Shown: positions 11,016 through 21,942 of the stretch, one piece after another
Numbering within the stretch: the first letter of the stretch is position 1
Layout of the letters: each line of letters starts with the position of its first letter
Assembly: GCF_000143415.4 (NCBI RefSeq)
Contig: NW_003314275.1
Location: 1,437,999 to 1,501,998, forward strand
Direction: 5' to 3'
Origin: Selaginella moellendorffii
Lineage: Eukaryota; Streptophyta; Lycopodiopsida; Selaginellales; Selaginellaceae
DNA: 64,000 nt
Program-made: the position numbers and the translations under genes
The notes under the pieces: model-generated
What the model saw: the letters and a program-made list of their open reading frames with translations, nothing else
Told to the model about the DNA's origin: nothing
Databases searched by the model: none

Positions 11016-12778
11016 ATGGGCGGGGAGCATGGCGCTGGGTCTTGGTACCTCTGCTACTTCTTGCACAGGCTGCTCGACTACCGCATTCCAGAGGTTGAGT
11101 CGCTAGCCAAGCTCTTTGGGTGCTCCGGGAAGCTGCAATGGAGGCAAGCGCCGAACCATCATCCCGACTCGCCATTCTACTTCGTGCGCCTCCCGTCGGA
11201 GGATATGGCGCGCAGCATCGCCAAGCGAAGTGCGTATCTTCTCTTGCTTTGGGCTTGCATTGCATCTCCCGATGGATTGAAACCGGTTGTTTTGCGCTAG
11301 GCGTGCTCGTGAAGGCCATTTTCGAGATTTGGGGCGAGGGGAGCACGTACGAGGAGCTCCGTGCGGCCGTGGAGGCGTTCCCCGAGGAGAAGAAGCGCCC
11401 CTACTTGGGAACCGAGGTGACTTTCAAGATCATTGTCGACACTTTCGGGAAGGTCATCAGCTCCGAGGAACAGATCAAGCTCATCAACAGCTTCGATTTC
11501 ATTCCTTTCCAGGTACATTCTTTCCTCCAGTTTCATTCCATCGAACTTGTATCCATCGAACTTCTTCCAGGGTCGCGTCCAGCTGAGAGATCCTAAAGAG
11601 AAGTTCTGGTTCATGGAAACGGATGGCCGAGTTATCAACAATGGGATGCCAGCGCCGCTGGAGCCATCGGTGGATGGCACAAGGCTCTTCTTTGGACGTG
11701 AGATTGGGGGAGCTGACAGGAGCCTCGTTACCAAGTACGCATTGAGCACTCGAAAGTATCTTGGTCCTACAGCTATGGATGCTGAGATTGCGTGTCTCAT
11801 GTCTAACCAGGCTCTAGTAGACACGGGCAAGTTTGTGTATGATCCCTTCGTCGGGACGGGCAGCATCCTCGTCGCGGCTGCTCACTATGGTGCCTTGACA
11901 ATGGTAAAAAAGCCTATTTTTTCTCCTTCTCTTCTTCTTTTTCGCTTCTCATACTTTGATCTCTCGCAGGGTGCCGATATTGATCTACGAGTTATTCGCG
12001 ATGGTCGTGGCCCGGATTGCAACGTTTGGAGTAACTTTAAACAGGTAAACACTGCGAGAGCTCAAGGACTTGCGTTCTTGTTTTGATCCTCGTTGCTTTC
12101 TTCAGTATGATTTGCCTCCGCCAGTGGGCTTGGTTCGAGCAGACAACAACGCAAGGCCATGGCGACCAAACTTGAGAGAGGTTTGTACACACTTCCTTCC
12201 TATCCCTCAAACTTCACTCAAACTCTCTTGTGATCTTTCCGCTCTTCCAGGTTTTCGACGCTATCATCTGCGACCCCCCGTATGGAATCCGAGCCGGGGG
12301 AAGAAAATCCGGAGGGAGGAAGCTCCTCAAAGGCATCATAGATCCATACATCATCCCGGACGACAAGCGCAAGGAGCACATCCCCTCCACCGCAGCCTAC
12401 ATCTTGGAGGAGTGCGTCCACGACTTACTCGATATGGCGGCGCAGCTCCTCGTCACCGGCGGCCGCTTGGTCTTCTTCTATCCCCTCTCGCGGGAGGAGG
12501 GCGCGGACAACAAGCTCCCGGATCATCCATGCTTCCAGCTCCTTTCTTCCAGCGAGCAAATCCTCAGCACGAAGTATAGCCGCTGCCTTCTCACAATGGA
12601 GAAGACGAGCGAGTACACGGACGATCTGGCTGCCCGGGCGCAGGAAACACACCTCGAGTTCAAGAAGAACCACGCAAAGCTGCTCGACGCCAAAGACAAG
12701 CTTCGTTCTTTGGTATTCACACCCAGCGGCGAAGTTTTGCAGAGAGTTATTCCCAAATACAGGGGAAAGTACGTATGA
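11016..12778 (+). CDS. TRM11: tRNA (guanine(10)-N2)-methyltransferase catalytic subunit, TRM11/TRMT11
   Basis: Six exons: 11016-11229, 11301-11512, 11571-11903, 11970-12044, 12106-12180, 12251-12778; 478 aa, the family's usual size. Residues 1-~175 form the N-terminal THUMP-related region (YRIPEVESLAKLFG; the F-E-I-W-G-E-G strand). The SAM-binding motif I is VYDPFVGTGSILVAAA (Asp at ~233), and the catalytic N/DPPY motif reads CDPPYGIRAG (residues 310-319). GGRLVFFYP follows as a later Rossmann strand. The enzyme works with a small TRM112 partner to make m2G at tRNA position 10. The ATG at 11016 directly follows telo-box-like motifs. All introns are GT-AG and every join keeps frame and motif continuity. 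Confidence 0.93.
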
Positions 12779-13062
12779 TAGAAAGGTGGCAAGAGTTTAA
12801 TGTATGATAGGCAATAGAAAGGTGATAGCAGAGTATATGCAAGCGAATCTACGCGGACGTTGTTTGCATTCGTAGCGATGTAACCGAGGAGAAGGTGCTT
12901 AAAGAGAGAGCGATCCAAGCGAGCGTGGATGCGATGGATACCTCTTGGTTTGACGGTAAGCTCCTCATGGGCAGCTCCCAGCTCCAGAAGATGGACACTC
13001 CACACTCTCGATCGTCTCCCTATAGATCCAATAACTTGTAAAGCTTTGTATCCAAACTGGAG
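12779..13062. other. Spacer between TRM11 and AMT
   Basis: These 284 bp hold the TRM11 3' UTR and the AMT promoter. An open frame on the minus strand here runs into TRM11 antisense and has no family features. Confidence 0.4.
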
Positions 13063-14507
13063 ATGAAGTGCTCGTACCTCTCATCGTCGTCGACTCCGTG
13101 CTGGATGGACAAAGGTAGCAACGCCTGGATGATGGTGGCAGCCATTCTCGCGGGACTGGCAACCATGCCCGGGCTCCTACTTCTCTACAGCGGCATCGCG
13201 AGGAAGAAGTGGGCCGTCAACACCGCCTTCCTGACCCTCTACGCCTTCACTGCCTCTCTCATCTGCTGGGTGACGATCTGCCACAACTTAGCCTTTGGAT
13301 CACACCTCCTTCCCTTCTGGGGGACCCCTGGACCTGTTCTCTACACCAAGTTCCTTCTCAGCCGTAGCCACCACCCGGCTACTCACCAGGACCTCGACTT
13401 CCCTTCGGCAACCATGGTGGCCTTCCAGTTTGGCTTCGCGGCTAACTCCGTGGCCATTGTATCCTCTGCGGTCTCGGCTAGAATCACCTTTCAGGCCTGG
13501 GCGGTCTTTGTCCCACTGTGGCTCATTTTCTCCTACACTGTTGGAGCGTCCAGCATCTGGAGCGGTGGTTTTCTCTCGCGGTGGGGAGTCTTGGACTTTG
13601 CAGGAGGCTACGTTGTCCATCTCTCGGCAGGCGTAAGCGGCGCTGTTCTTGCTCACTGGGTATGTCAAACAGTACGTGGTTTAGTCGAAGACTCGAGAGA
13701 ACTTGTACCTGCAGGTTGGTCCTCGGCATCCAGTCGATCGAGCACGGTATCCGCCAAATAATGTGATGCTCGTGCTCGGTGGAGCTGGCCTGGTCTGGAT
13801 GGGATGGATCGGATTCGCTGGTGGAAGTGCCTTCCTTTCTCCACAACAGGCTTCGTTGGCTGTTGTAAATACCAATATCGCCGCTGCTACAAGCCTCTTA
13901 GTGTGGACTTCTCTCGACGTTCTCTACCACGGCCAGCCTTCGGTTCTTGGCGCTGTTCAAGGACTCATGACTGGTCTCGTTGCAATCTCTCCAGCGGCTG
14001 GTAAGCCAAAGATTTTCCACCTTTTAGTTTGCAACTGTTCTTTTTCTTTCTCTCGAAGGACTTGTCGAAGCATGGGCGTCGATGTGCATAGGATTGTGCT
14101 CTGGAAGTCTGCCTTGGCTGACTCGGCTGTGCCACCAGAAAACTACCGCCAAGTTTTGCGAAGAAGTGGATGATACTGCCGGTGCTGTTCATACTCACGG
14201 AATAGCAGCTCTGATAGGAGGCCTCCTTACCGGATTTTTTGCTCATCCCCGTCTAACAGCTTTGGTTTCCTCGGTATCCGGCTCGAAAGGCGTCATCTTT
14301 GGAAATTTCCAGCTAGTACTCAAGCAGCTTGCTGCAGCTTTGCTAGTAATTCTGTGGAACGTTGCTGTGACCACCCTCATCTGCGTCGTTGTGAAAAGAC
14401 TGATGAAGCTAAGAATGTCTGATGACCAACTGCGCATTGGCGACGATGCTGTTCACGGAGAAGAGGCTTACGCTGTTTGGGAGGACGGTGAGAAAACAAC
14501 ACTTTGA
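13063..14507 (+). CDS. AMT2: AMT2/MEP-type ammonium transporter
   Basis: Three exons: 13063-13659, 13715-14000, 14059-14507; 443 aa. About eleven hydrophobic segments follow a short N terminus ([14 protein letters not shown]). Family landmarks are [53 protein letters not shown] (ammonium signature), [14 protein letters not shown] and [20 protein letters not shown]. The conserved cytosolic tail [20 protein letters not shown] is the AMT2/MEP type rather than AMT1 and is the part of the trimer that gates neighbouring subunits. It should move NH4+/NH3 across the plasma membrane. Donor GTATGT at 13660 and acceptors at 13714 and 14058 give uninterrupted homology. Confidence 0.93.
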
Positions 14508-14596
14508 ACATAAGACTGTAAATAAATAATATTTGCACAAGAATCAGAAAGTTCTTACCTGGACTGGACACACACCCTAGCCGGCTGCTTTCTCAT

Positions 14597-16005
14597 TCAA
14601 GCTGCAGCTTGCTTCGATATAAGCACAGTGGGGGCTCTCACTGCCATTTGCATGTCCTCAAACGAAAGGGCCAGCACGGGTTTGCTCGATAATATCTCAA
14701 GCATGTCAGCATCCAAATGGTCACTGCCAGGGATGTGCTCTGGAGCACTTATTGATGCTGGCTTTGAAGCAGCCACCCTGGAGGAATGATATTCTGTCTT
14801 CATCAAACAAACAAAAGCAAAGCACAAAACGAACCTGCAACTCAACTCGCAAGAGTATTTTAGAATATTTGGCTGCTGCCTGGTGTTGCCACTGAGAAAC
14901 ACTGTGAGAACTCACTGAAAAACTTACGTACAACACACCTGAAGCTGGGAAGGCAAAAGTTCAATGGCGGACCTTTCCTGGTCGCTTCATTCATTACTGA
15001 ACAGAAAAGAAGAAAAGCATGTAAGGCCAAACAAAATAAATTGCAATGCTTCTTACAGCTGTGAGCCATAGATATATGACACCATGGATTAAAGCTTCCA
15101 CGTGAAACAGCAAGCCCGTATGCTTCTTCCTCCTTGATGTCAGAATTAAAAAAGTTGAAACGATTCTGATGAGTTCCACCTTTGTTCCTCACAGAAATCA
15201 CAGGCTGGGAAGAAGAAAATGAACAAACAAAAACCGGCACGAGAAAACGAAGAACGCTTACATGTGAAAAGCTTGCAAGCTGGCTGGGGAGTCCCACTTC
15301 CTACAAAGAATTCTGTAAGGAATCATGGCAACAAGCGCCCCAAATTCACTCACCATTCTTCCGTGCCTGCAGGCTCCCTTGTCGTTCACTAAAACTCTCG
15401 CTGCCCAGCTAAAAGCCATGACACAGTTTAAAACCCAAAGAGAAAGCATATGGTACTTACGCACAAGAAGTTGGCGGGTTCCAGACAATTCCAGCAATCA
15501 CAACGAGCTGCAAGCGTTCCAAACGATCAGCGTCTTTCCAACACCCAAAGTTTTCTTCGCAGGAGAACTATATTTCTAATACCTGCTCAATCTCTGGATC
15601 GTCGACATTCCACTACCAGATTATATAGAAACGAAAACGATGGTTCACACAATGAGCACAGGAGTCAAGAATATCACCTCATCGAAAGGCCCGACTGGAC
15701 TATCGTTGTAGTGCGCAAGGAAGAATCCACCCAGCGTGTATCTTCACAAAGACCAGATAAACAGATTTGGCGAAAAAAACAAAGAATTCGCACCCAAAAG
15801 CTTCCACAAGCTTCAATTCTCCGGGAATGTGCCTCCGCGCGGTCTCGGCCTTGACTAAATGCATCTGATACAGCGCCCTACGCACACAAACACACACAAA
15901 TCCGTGAAAAGAAAGAAACACACCAGAATTCCTTCACCTTCCTGCGAAGCGCCATGGAGATCCGGCAGCGTAGCCGAGAATCGTCTTCTTCTCCTCAGCC
16001 GCCAT
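14597..16005 (-). CDS. NXD1: NXD1 (neoxanthin-deficient 1)-like protein
   Basis: Ten short exons in coding order: 16005-15938, 15877-15794, 15741-15678, 15507-15461, 15408-15354, 15300-15262, 15204-15057, 14996-14939, 14891-14835, 14777-14597; 266 aa. Recognisable plant NXD1 blocks are ALYQMHLVKAETARRHIP, KLVEAFGYTLGGFFLA, DSPVGPFDELVVIAG, VWNPPTSCAWAARVLVN, HGRMEVGLPSQLASFS, SGNTRQQPNILKYSCELSCR and SKPVLALSFEDMQM. In tomato and Arabidopsis NXD1 is needed for neoxanthin accumulation, upstream of abscisic acid; its biochemical role is unsettled. The middle (exon 7, 15204-15057) is poorly conserved, and its 3' donor (AGCT/GTAAGA) is my choice among alternatives. It is convergent with AMT2, 89 bp apart. 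Confidence 0.82.
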
Positions 16006-16201
16006 TGCGAGGGAGGAGCGCCAGGCTCGCTGACGGCAAAATATAAACCCCACACACTATCCCAAAATCCAAAACAAACAGTATATTCTCTTAGCCGGTA
16101 TATTCTGTCTCAATTTGAAAAGAAGCACATTCTGCTAGGATTTAGCGTATTCCGTTAATATAAGGGATATTCGCCTTCTTCTTCTTCTCGTCGTTTACTT
16201 C
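16006..16201. promoter_or_regulatory. NXD1 upstream region / GDSL 3' flank
   Basis: This is AT-rich and contains CCGGTATATTCT at 16095-16106 plus further ATATTC-type repeats up to 16170. The same core occurs upstream of the PDF-PPR gene at 34724-34735 and 34761-34772. Confidence 0.35.
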
Positions 16202-17556
16202 TCAAGCGAGGAGCCTCTTGAGATTGTAGGGCTCCGCGGCGCGGAGATCGCCAAACCAGAAGTAGCGAAAGAGGAAGAGATTTGCGGCCTCGGTGAGATG
16301 CACCGAGTCCCAGAAGAGATGTGTCGATGGAACCGGGCAAACGAACGATGAATTGTTGCAACCGCCAGCATGGAACAGTCCATCGCCACAGCAAGCCTCC
16401 CTCGAGTTCGTGAATCCTTGAAAATCATTCTCGTGAGCTCGCGACCATGAAGCGAAGATCAAAATCGAAACTTACCATTCTCTAGAGGGGAACGTACCGC
16501 ATCCATGAGGAGGCCGTAAGGTTTGAGGAAAACCATGGCCAGCTCCGGGAGCTGGAAGAGCATCTTGTTCACAAGGTTGCGCAAGCTTTTGTTGAAGAAC
16601 GCCGCCATCTCGTTGAGCGCTTGCAAGCAGCCAATCTTCTGGCGACGGGTGATCAATCCCACCTTGGCAACGTAGTAGCGAGCCGCCGGTGTACAGCCGA
16701 TCGGTCCCACTCCAACCAGCACGATCTTCCTCGCTCCCTGGTTGTACAAAGTCTAGCAAGCGCAAAACCAAGAGCGAGGACAGATCAAAGCAATGCGAAA
16801 GCTTCTCTCGAAGAACTTTGGAGAAGAGAGTTTTTAGAGTGGGCTTACTTTGACAGTGGCCTCGTACTCTTCCATCATCATGCCCACGTAGTAGCGCCAC
16901 GAGGATCCGATCCGGCGAAAGCTCGAGTTCGTGGGGAAGTAGAGGGCCTCCAGGTCGTTGCTCCCAATCGCCACTATAAACACCGAATCGCGCAGGATTG
17001 TCTTGGCTCGATCGTCTCCATATCGCTCCCGGAGAAGACCCACGCGCTCCGTGAACTGATCGATCTGCGTCTTGAAGCTCACGGCTCCCTGGAGAAGCAC
17101 ATATAAGCTCGATCCAAAGAGAGAGTTCTATACTACGACATCCAGCGATGGAAAACGAGATTCTGGAAGAACGTATACCGCGTACTCGCCGATCAAACGG
17201 CTCCCCGCGGACGCAAAGTTTGCTCCAATCTCAAGAACAGCGTCGGGATCCATGTAAGACCGGGTGAAAGGGAGGTTGATCCACTGCGCGAGGAAATCCG
17301 CGAGCGTCCTTCCATCCGAGAATCGCCCCGTGGAGACCTTGAAGTAAGTCTCTCCATACGGCGGGGAGAGCGCCGCGACCGAGGAATTGGGGGGGAGAAA
17401 CTTTGCGCTACCAGCGTCGAGGATGGAGTCTCCAAACACGAACATGGCGGACGCCGGCTTCGTGGGCAACATGGGGGCGCCGGAGGCGATGCGAGCGTGG
17501 GACGCGAAGACGAGGAGCTCGAGCAAGATGGGCAGCACTGGCACGAAGCTATGCAT
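16202..17556 (-). CDS. GDSL esterase/lipase, secreted
   Basis: Four exons in coding order: 17556-17179, 17088-16849, 16752-16476, 16416-16202; 369 aa. Residues ~1-26 are a hydrophobic signal peptide. Block I is FVFGDSILDAG with the nucleophile Ser at ~44; block III-like IGSNDLEALYF, VGVGPIGCTPAAR and block V FWDSVHLTEA (Asp ~335, His ~338) complete the SGNH set. Plant GDSL enzymes hydrolyse cutin precursors, waxes or other esters in the wall or apoplast; the substrate cannot be told from sequence. The ATG at 17556 is the first Met preceding the signal peptide. The same frame is open upstream but lacks hydrophobic character. Confidence 0.92.
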
Positions 17557-19005
17557 CGTGGCTGAGATTTGGAGTCGAGGAGCCGGCGAATGCTCTCTAT
17601 AAATTTGAGAGTTCTTGAGCATCGTCCCCATGCAGTCGTGATGACGAGTTTTTTTGCGAGGCTTTTTTGGTCCAGAGTCACGCTTCCGGTTTTTTATGTA
17701 AGATCGAAACACTCGCTTCATGCCAATCTTCTAGAAACATTCCATTCTATTGCAACTTCAAAAGGTGGTAAAAGCAATGGAAAGCTAAGTAAATAGGTGT
17801 ATTGTTGAGAAGTTCTAGCAAAGTCCACTCCATGTTTCTTCCTATTGCCAGTGCCCATTATAGATATTATTATAAGACAGAATTGCTTACCATTTTTTGA
17901 GTTGGGTTTTAAATAACATAAAAATAATAAAAAGGATAATAAGTCATGACAAATAACCAATAAAAAAGAAATCATGGTGTATATATCTCAAGAAATGGTG
18001 AAGACAGAGCTCTATCTATCCCAAAAAGTTTTATTTCTTGCTGGATTTGTTAAAAAAATTAGTAAAATGTTAACATCTTAGCCATGGATTATTAGGATTA
18101 TTAAAACCATTAAAGAATAATATTTAAAAATATTATTAAACACATAACATAAAAAATATTTTCAGTTATATTTTTAAAGGTACACATTAAATCATATAAA
18201 TTAATCTTCAAATTTGAGAAATGGAACTGATGGCTATACTTCCCTTCTATTGCCAAAGGAATAAACAAGAAATAACTCTAATAAAGTGAGGAATGAGCAT
18301 TGTTAGGTAATAAAAGGATAATATCTAAAGCAACATGTAATTTTGATACCTATTCACATATATTTTTATAAATGTGTCTCTTTACTAGCAAAATCTTTGC
18401 TTTATATTATTCTATTGAAAATAATCTACTTCGATTTTTTATAATGAGTATCAAAGTAAATAAAATATAAAATATCAAAATCTTTTTGTAAATTTTACAA
18501 ACCATCTAAATAAAAATTAAAATAAAATAAAAATCACAAAACTAAAAATACTAATATAAAAGTATTTAATTTAGCCTATTAGGACATCAAAATATTGAAT
18601 CCAGAATAAATCTATTCAATATAAAGTTATTATATAAAACTGAGTTTATAAATTTATATGAAAAGTATTGAAGTTTTTTCTTCTTTTTATACAATATAAT
18701 ACCCTACTAACTATGATAAACTTAACTATGAATTTACTAGTAATCTAGAAACAATATATGTTGAAAATACTTGTGCAATCCAACTACCACTCTCCGCGTC
18801 CAAATACACGAAACCAACAATGAGGCTTTTAAGGTCAATGTTTTCGCCAATCCTTCCGTCAAGCATGCCAATCACCTGCAAAATCAAAATCGTCAGCTTA
18901 AATATTCACATCCTTTTCTCTGAGATGAGGGACATATCCATTCTTGCAATGCTATATTTGTTAAAGCTAGCATAATAAGCTGCATCTTCGTACGAGGGTG
19001 GTTGC
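17557..19005. other. AT-rich intergenic region
   Basis: About 1.45 kb with very low GC, especially 17800-18760, with many short A/T runs and no long open frame. On the minus strand a short open stretch at ~18880-18720 follows a good acceptor (TTTTGCAG) and could be a terminal exon of the F-box-like gene at 19006-19725, but I could not join it in frame. Confidence 0.45.
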
Positions 19006-19725
19006 TCAAAGCTCAAGGGAAGACTCTTCCAAGTTGCCAAAGTTTGGAGGGTGGCACACGTTGAACGATTTGAGCCTTGTCACATTGCCTGGTGAAACGG
19101 TTAAGAGGTACAAGTGATCGTCCTGGAGCAGCATGCAGTTATTGGAATCGTTTATGGCCAATCTCGTCGCCCGCCTGGACTGGCACAGGAAAGTCCACAC
19201 AAGAGATCCACGCCCCAGCCCAGGTGAACCAGCAAGCTGATCTTTAGGGTCACGACTACAACAAACCATGATCCAGAGGGCGCCGACTGAATAGCAGCAA
19301 AGACCATTTCGTGAATCGTGATCACCCTTCACCACTGGACAGCCCAGTTCTCGCCTGATCTGTAGCAGTGGATTCAGCACCACAAAGTACATAGAAAACG
19401 AGTTGTAGCTCAGAACCAAGCCTGCCGAGCAAATGCTCATACTGGCTTCCTTTGGAAGGGGGAGAGTGAACTCCTTCCAGGAGATGGCGTTGGGTGAGAT
19501 GAGAAACTTGCCGATGTACCACTGCTGCGGCGGGCGCTGCTGCTGGATCGCTACATGCCAATCCCTGGAAATGGAGCGGAAGCGGCAGAGCGTGTCTTGT
19601 CTATCAAACCATCCCACAACAAATCTTGTTATGAACCTTATACTTATACGCAAAAGGTGGTTAAGAAGTTTATAAAGCAGCCTTTCAGCTGAAGTGCCAG
19701 CTGGCAAAGTGCAAGGTGCAAGCAA
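19006..19725 (-). pseudogene. F-box-like gene, 5'-truncated
   Basis: The open frame of about 239 codons has no ATG in its first ~100 codons. It contains DTLCRFRSISRDWHVAIQQ, the second half of an F-box (L.RFR.VS+.W), followed by a region resembling the C-terminal part of F-box/kelch-type proteins (FLISPNAISWKEFTLPLP; YVVLNPLL-like segment). The first half of the F-box (LP.DVL..IL) is missing or replaced by unrelated sequence. It is either a decayed gene or a gene whose first exon I could not find. Selaginella carries many such genes. Confidence 0.55.
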
Positions 19726-19877
19726 CCAATGGGATAATATTGACGTATGGTTAATTCCCAGATCGAGGAGCTTGCAACTTCAAGACAGCACGCAATAAAA
19801 TTTCCAACTTCTAGTATGTTTCACAGCAGAACTAGCTCTCTCATGTTTTTCTTCTTGACAACCTTGAAAACTCTGCC

Positions 19878-20459
19878 TCAATCCAATCCGGAAGCCGAGT
19901 TTTGTCCACTCACCCATTTCTTGTTCTTGGCATTGGGCTTGCGAGGATTCTTCCCAGAGAAATGCTCTTGTGCTTCCGACACCTTTGGCTGGCCATTCCA
20001 CAGGAACTGCGTAACATCCTCCACCTTGGACAGCTTGAGCAACAGGGGTGTCAATCTCTCAAGCTCCTTGTCATCTGCTTCTCCTCTGAATGGCTTGATC
20101 TCGATGCCATTGTGCGGGCACAGCCTGAAGTGGAACCTCTCATTGTCCACCCACACTAGCCTCTTCAACTCATGCCTGACCTTTATCTTGCGCACATCCT
20201 TGATGAAACCCGCCCTCGTCCTGGTGCAATCCTCAATGCCGTAAACGTCGGTTATAAGCTTTGCACTCGTCCCAAACCCTGCCACCGATTGATCCAGGTG
20301 CCTGGAATCCGAGACGCTGAAGATGACAACGCAGTAGGCCATTGCCATCCTGCTCAAGAACGCCTCCAGCCCAGGCCTGTTCACAATAGTGCTCGCGTTC
20401 TTCCATACCAGCGTCTCGTTTAGGTCCAGCACCAAAACGGGTTTGCGCGCTTCCGCCAT
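19878..20459 (-). CDS. FCP1-like (NIF/SCP family) HAD phosphatase, catalytic motif altered (copy B)
   Basis: Intronless, 193 aa. The FCP1-homology domain occupies residues ~8-150. Motif I reads LVLDLNETLVW: the nucleophile Asp12 is present but the second Asp (general acid, DxDxT) is Asn14. Later motifs are RPGLEAFLSRMA, VIFSVSDSRH, KRLVWVDNERFHF and HNGIEIKPFRGEADDKELE. The C-terminal ~35 residues are Lys/Asn-rich. It is 60-70% alike by eye to the adjacent copy, so it is a tandem duplicate. The usual phosphatase chemistry needs the lost Asp, so this copy is probably inactive or only phosphate-binding. Its ATG at 20459 is 20 bp from the stop of copy A. Confidence 0.8.
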   Translation of the reverse strand: MAEARKPVLVLDLNETLVWKNASTIVNRPGLEAFLSRMAMAYCVVIFSVSDSRHLDQSVAGFGTSAKLITDVYGIEDCTRTRAGFIKDVRKIKVRHELKRLVWVDNERFHFRLCPHNGIEIKPFRGEADDKELERLTPLLLKLSKVEDVTQFLWNGQPKVSEAQEHFSGKNPRKPNAKNKKWVSGQNSASGLD

Positions 20460-20478
20460 GCCCTGAAAGCCCTGTTTT

Positions 20479-21069
20479 TTAGGGCGTCGTTAAAAAAAAA
20501 AGCCCTCTTCCAAGAGAAATGGCATGAAGATTGTCCGCTACCGCTTTTTTTTTGCCCTTGGCCTTGACAAGATTCTTGGCAGACTGCACCTGTGCTTCCG
20601 CCACCTTTGGCTGGCCATTCCACAGGAACTGCGTCACGTCCTCCACCTTGGACAGCTCGAGCAAAAGAGGTGTCAATTTCTCAAGCTCCCTATCATCTGC
20701 TTCTCCTTTGAATGGCCTGATCTCGATGCCATTGTGCGGGCACAGCCTGAAGTTGAGGCGAATATCATCCACCCAGACTAGCCTCTTCATGTTGCACCTA
20801 GCAAGCTTGGACACATCCTTGACAAATCCCTGTCGGCACCTGGTGCAATCCTTGATGCTGTATACCTCGCTGATGAGATGCGCAAATGCCCCAAACCCAG
20901 CCACACACTCGTTAACATGCTTTGAGTCTGACGCGCTGAAGATTATGAGCTTGTATACCTGCGCCATCTTGCTGAGGAACGCTTCTAGGCCAGGCCTCTT
21001 GACGATCGTTGAGTTCTTCCTGCAAATCAGCGTGTCGTCTAGATCCAGCACCAGCACCCCCCTCTCCAT
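20479..21069 (-). CDS. FCP1-like (NIF/SCP family) HAD phosphatase, intact motif (copy A)
   Basis: Intronless, 196 aa, ATG at 21069. Motif I is LVLDLDDTLIC (Asp9, Asp11), the full DxDxT signature, followed by KRPGLEAFLSKMAQ, LIIFSASDSKH, KRLVWVDDIRLNF and HNGIEIRPFKGEADDRELE. Members dephosphorylate phospho-Ser/Thr proteins such as RNA polymerase II CTD; short single-domain plant members are poorly studied. The last ~35 residues diverge completely from copy B. A single upstream promoter may serve both, because only 20 bp separate the two coding regions. Confidence 0.85.
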   Translation of the reverse strand: MERGVLVLDLDDTLICRKNSTIVKRPGLEAFLSKMAQVYKLIIFSASDSKHVNECVAGFGAFAHLISEVYSIKDCTRCRQGFVKDVSKLARCNMKRLVWVDDIRLNFRLCPHNGIEIRPFKGEADDRELEKLTPLLLELSKVEDVTQFLWNGQPKVAEAQVQSAKNLVKAKGKKKAVADNLHAISLGRGLFFLTTP

Positions 21070-21942
21070 TCCTTCCCGCAGCCCTAATCAGGAATCCTTC
21101 GGATCGCCACCGTCCGTGGCTTTACGCTTTAACTAAAACAATCCTATTGTCTTGCTGACGTGTTTTATATGTGCCACATCCTCAACCCGCCCATCTTGCG
21201 CTCTCTTTCTTGCGCCCAGGGCTTGTGCCACACGCGCCTAGGGCTTGTTCCAGGTCTCCAAGCTTTCCAGCCGATCGTCCTTCATTGCGATCAAAGCTCC
21301 GCAATGGCGCGGCGATGCAGCTCCTAGAGGACAAGATTTACCATCTCCATCTGTTTGGCGATTGTCCGTGTCAAGTTCTTCCTTCTCGCACCTAAGAAAA
21401 ACTTTGGTACGTACTGTTGAATGCCGAACGATCGCAATGCAGGACGACAGGCAATACAAAACAAAGTAGTTGTTGCAAGATCAATAAATACCAACTCAAT
21501 CATGGTTTCTGTTTCAGTCACAAAATTACTTGCTTAACACAGGCTTAATTTTATATAATTCAAAAGTTTAAAACACAATTAAAACTAGGTGATATTTAGA
21601 ATATAACTAAATAATTTAACTAACATATGATGAAATCTTGTGTATCACAATAACCACATTAACTAATTTGCTAAGTTAAATGCTCATTTAGATTATATCC
21701 TCAACTCTCAAAGAAAAATTTTGAGTTTCTGATGTTTAAATTTCCTAAGCGGCCAGAGTTTCAATAAGAGGAGCGATTGTGAAAAGTTCGTAAACTGGTA
21801 TTGCATACGAACTGAGATTGCAATCCTCATGTAGATTCCGCGGCTCGCCGCGCACTGGATCGATCGAGACCTCAAATCAATTCATGATAGTTTTTCATGT
21901 TACAAAATAACGCTCAGTTAAGTTTTCTAGGTTTCCAGATCA
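21070..21942. other. Intergenic region upstream of the FCP1-like pair and the BAHD gene
   Basis: The first ~400 bp are GC-balanced with short open frames of no recognisable family; 21540-21720 is AT-rich. No gene can be supported. Confidence 0.4.

Noticed and set aside
11433-12086. 217-codon reading through the TRM11 introns as one exon
   Set aside because: The open frame crosses a good GT-AG intron (11904-11969) and diverges from the methyltransferase family; the spliced form restores the SAM-binding fold.
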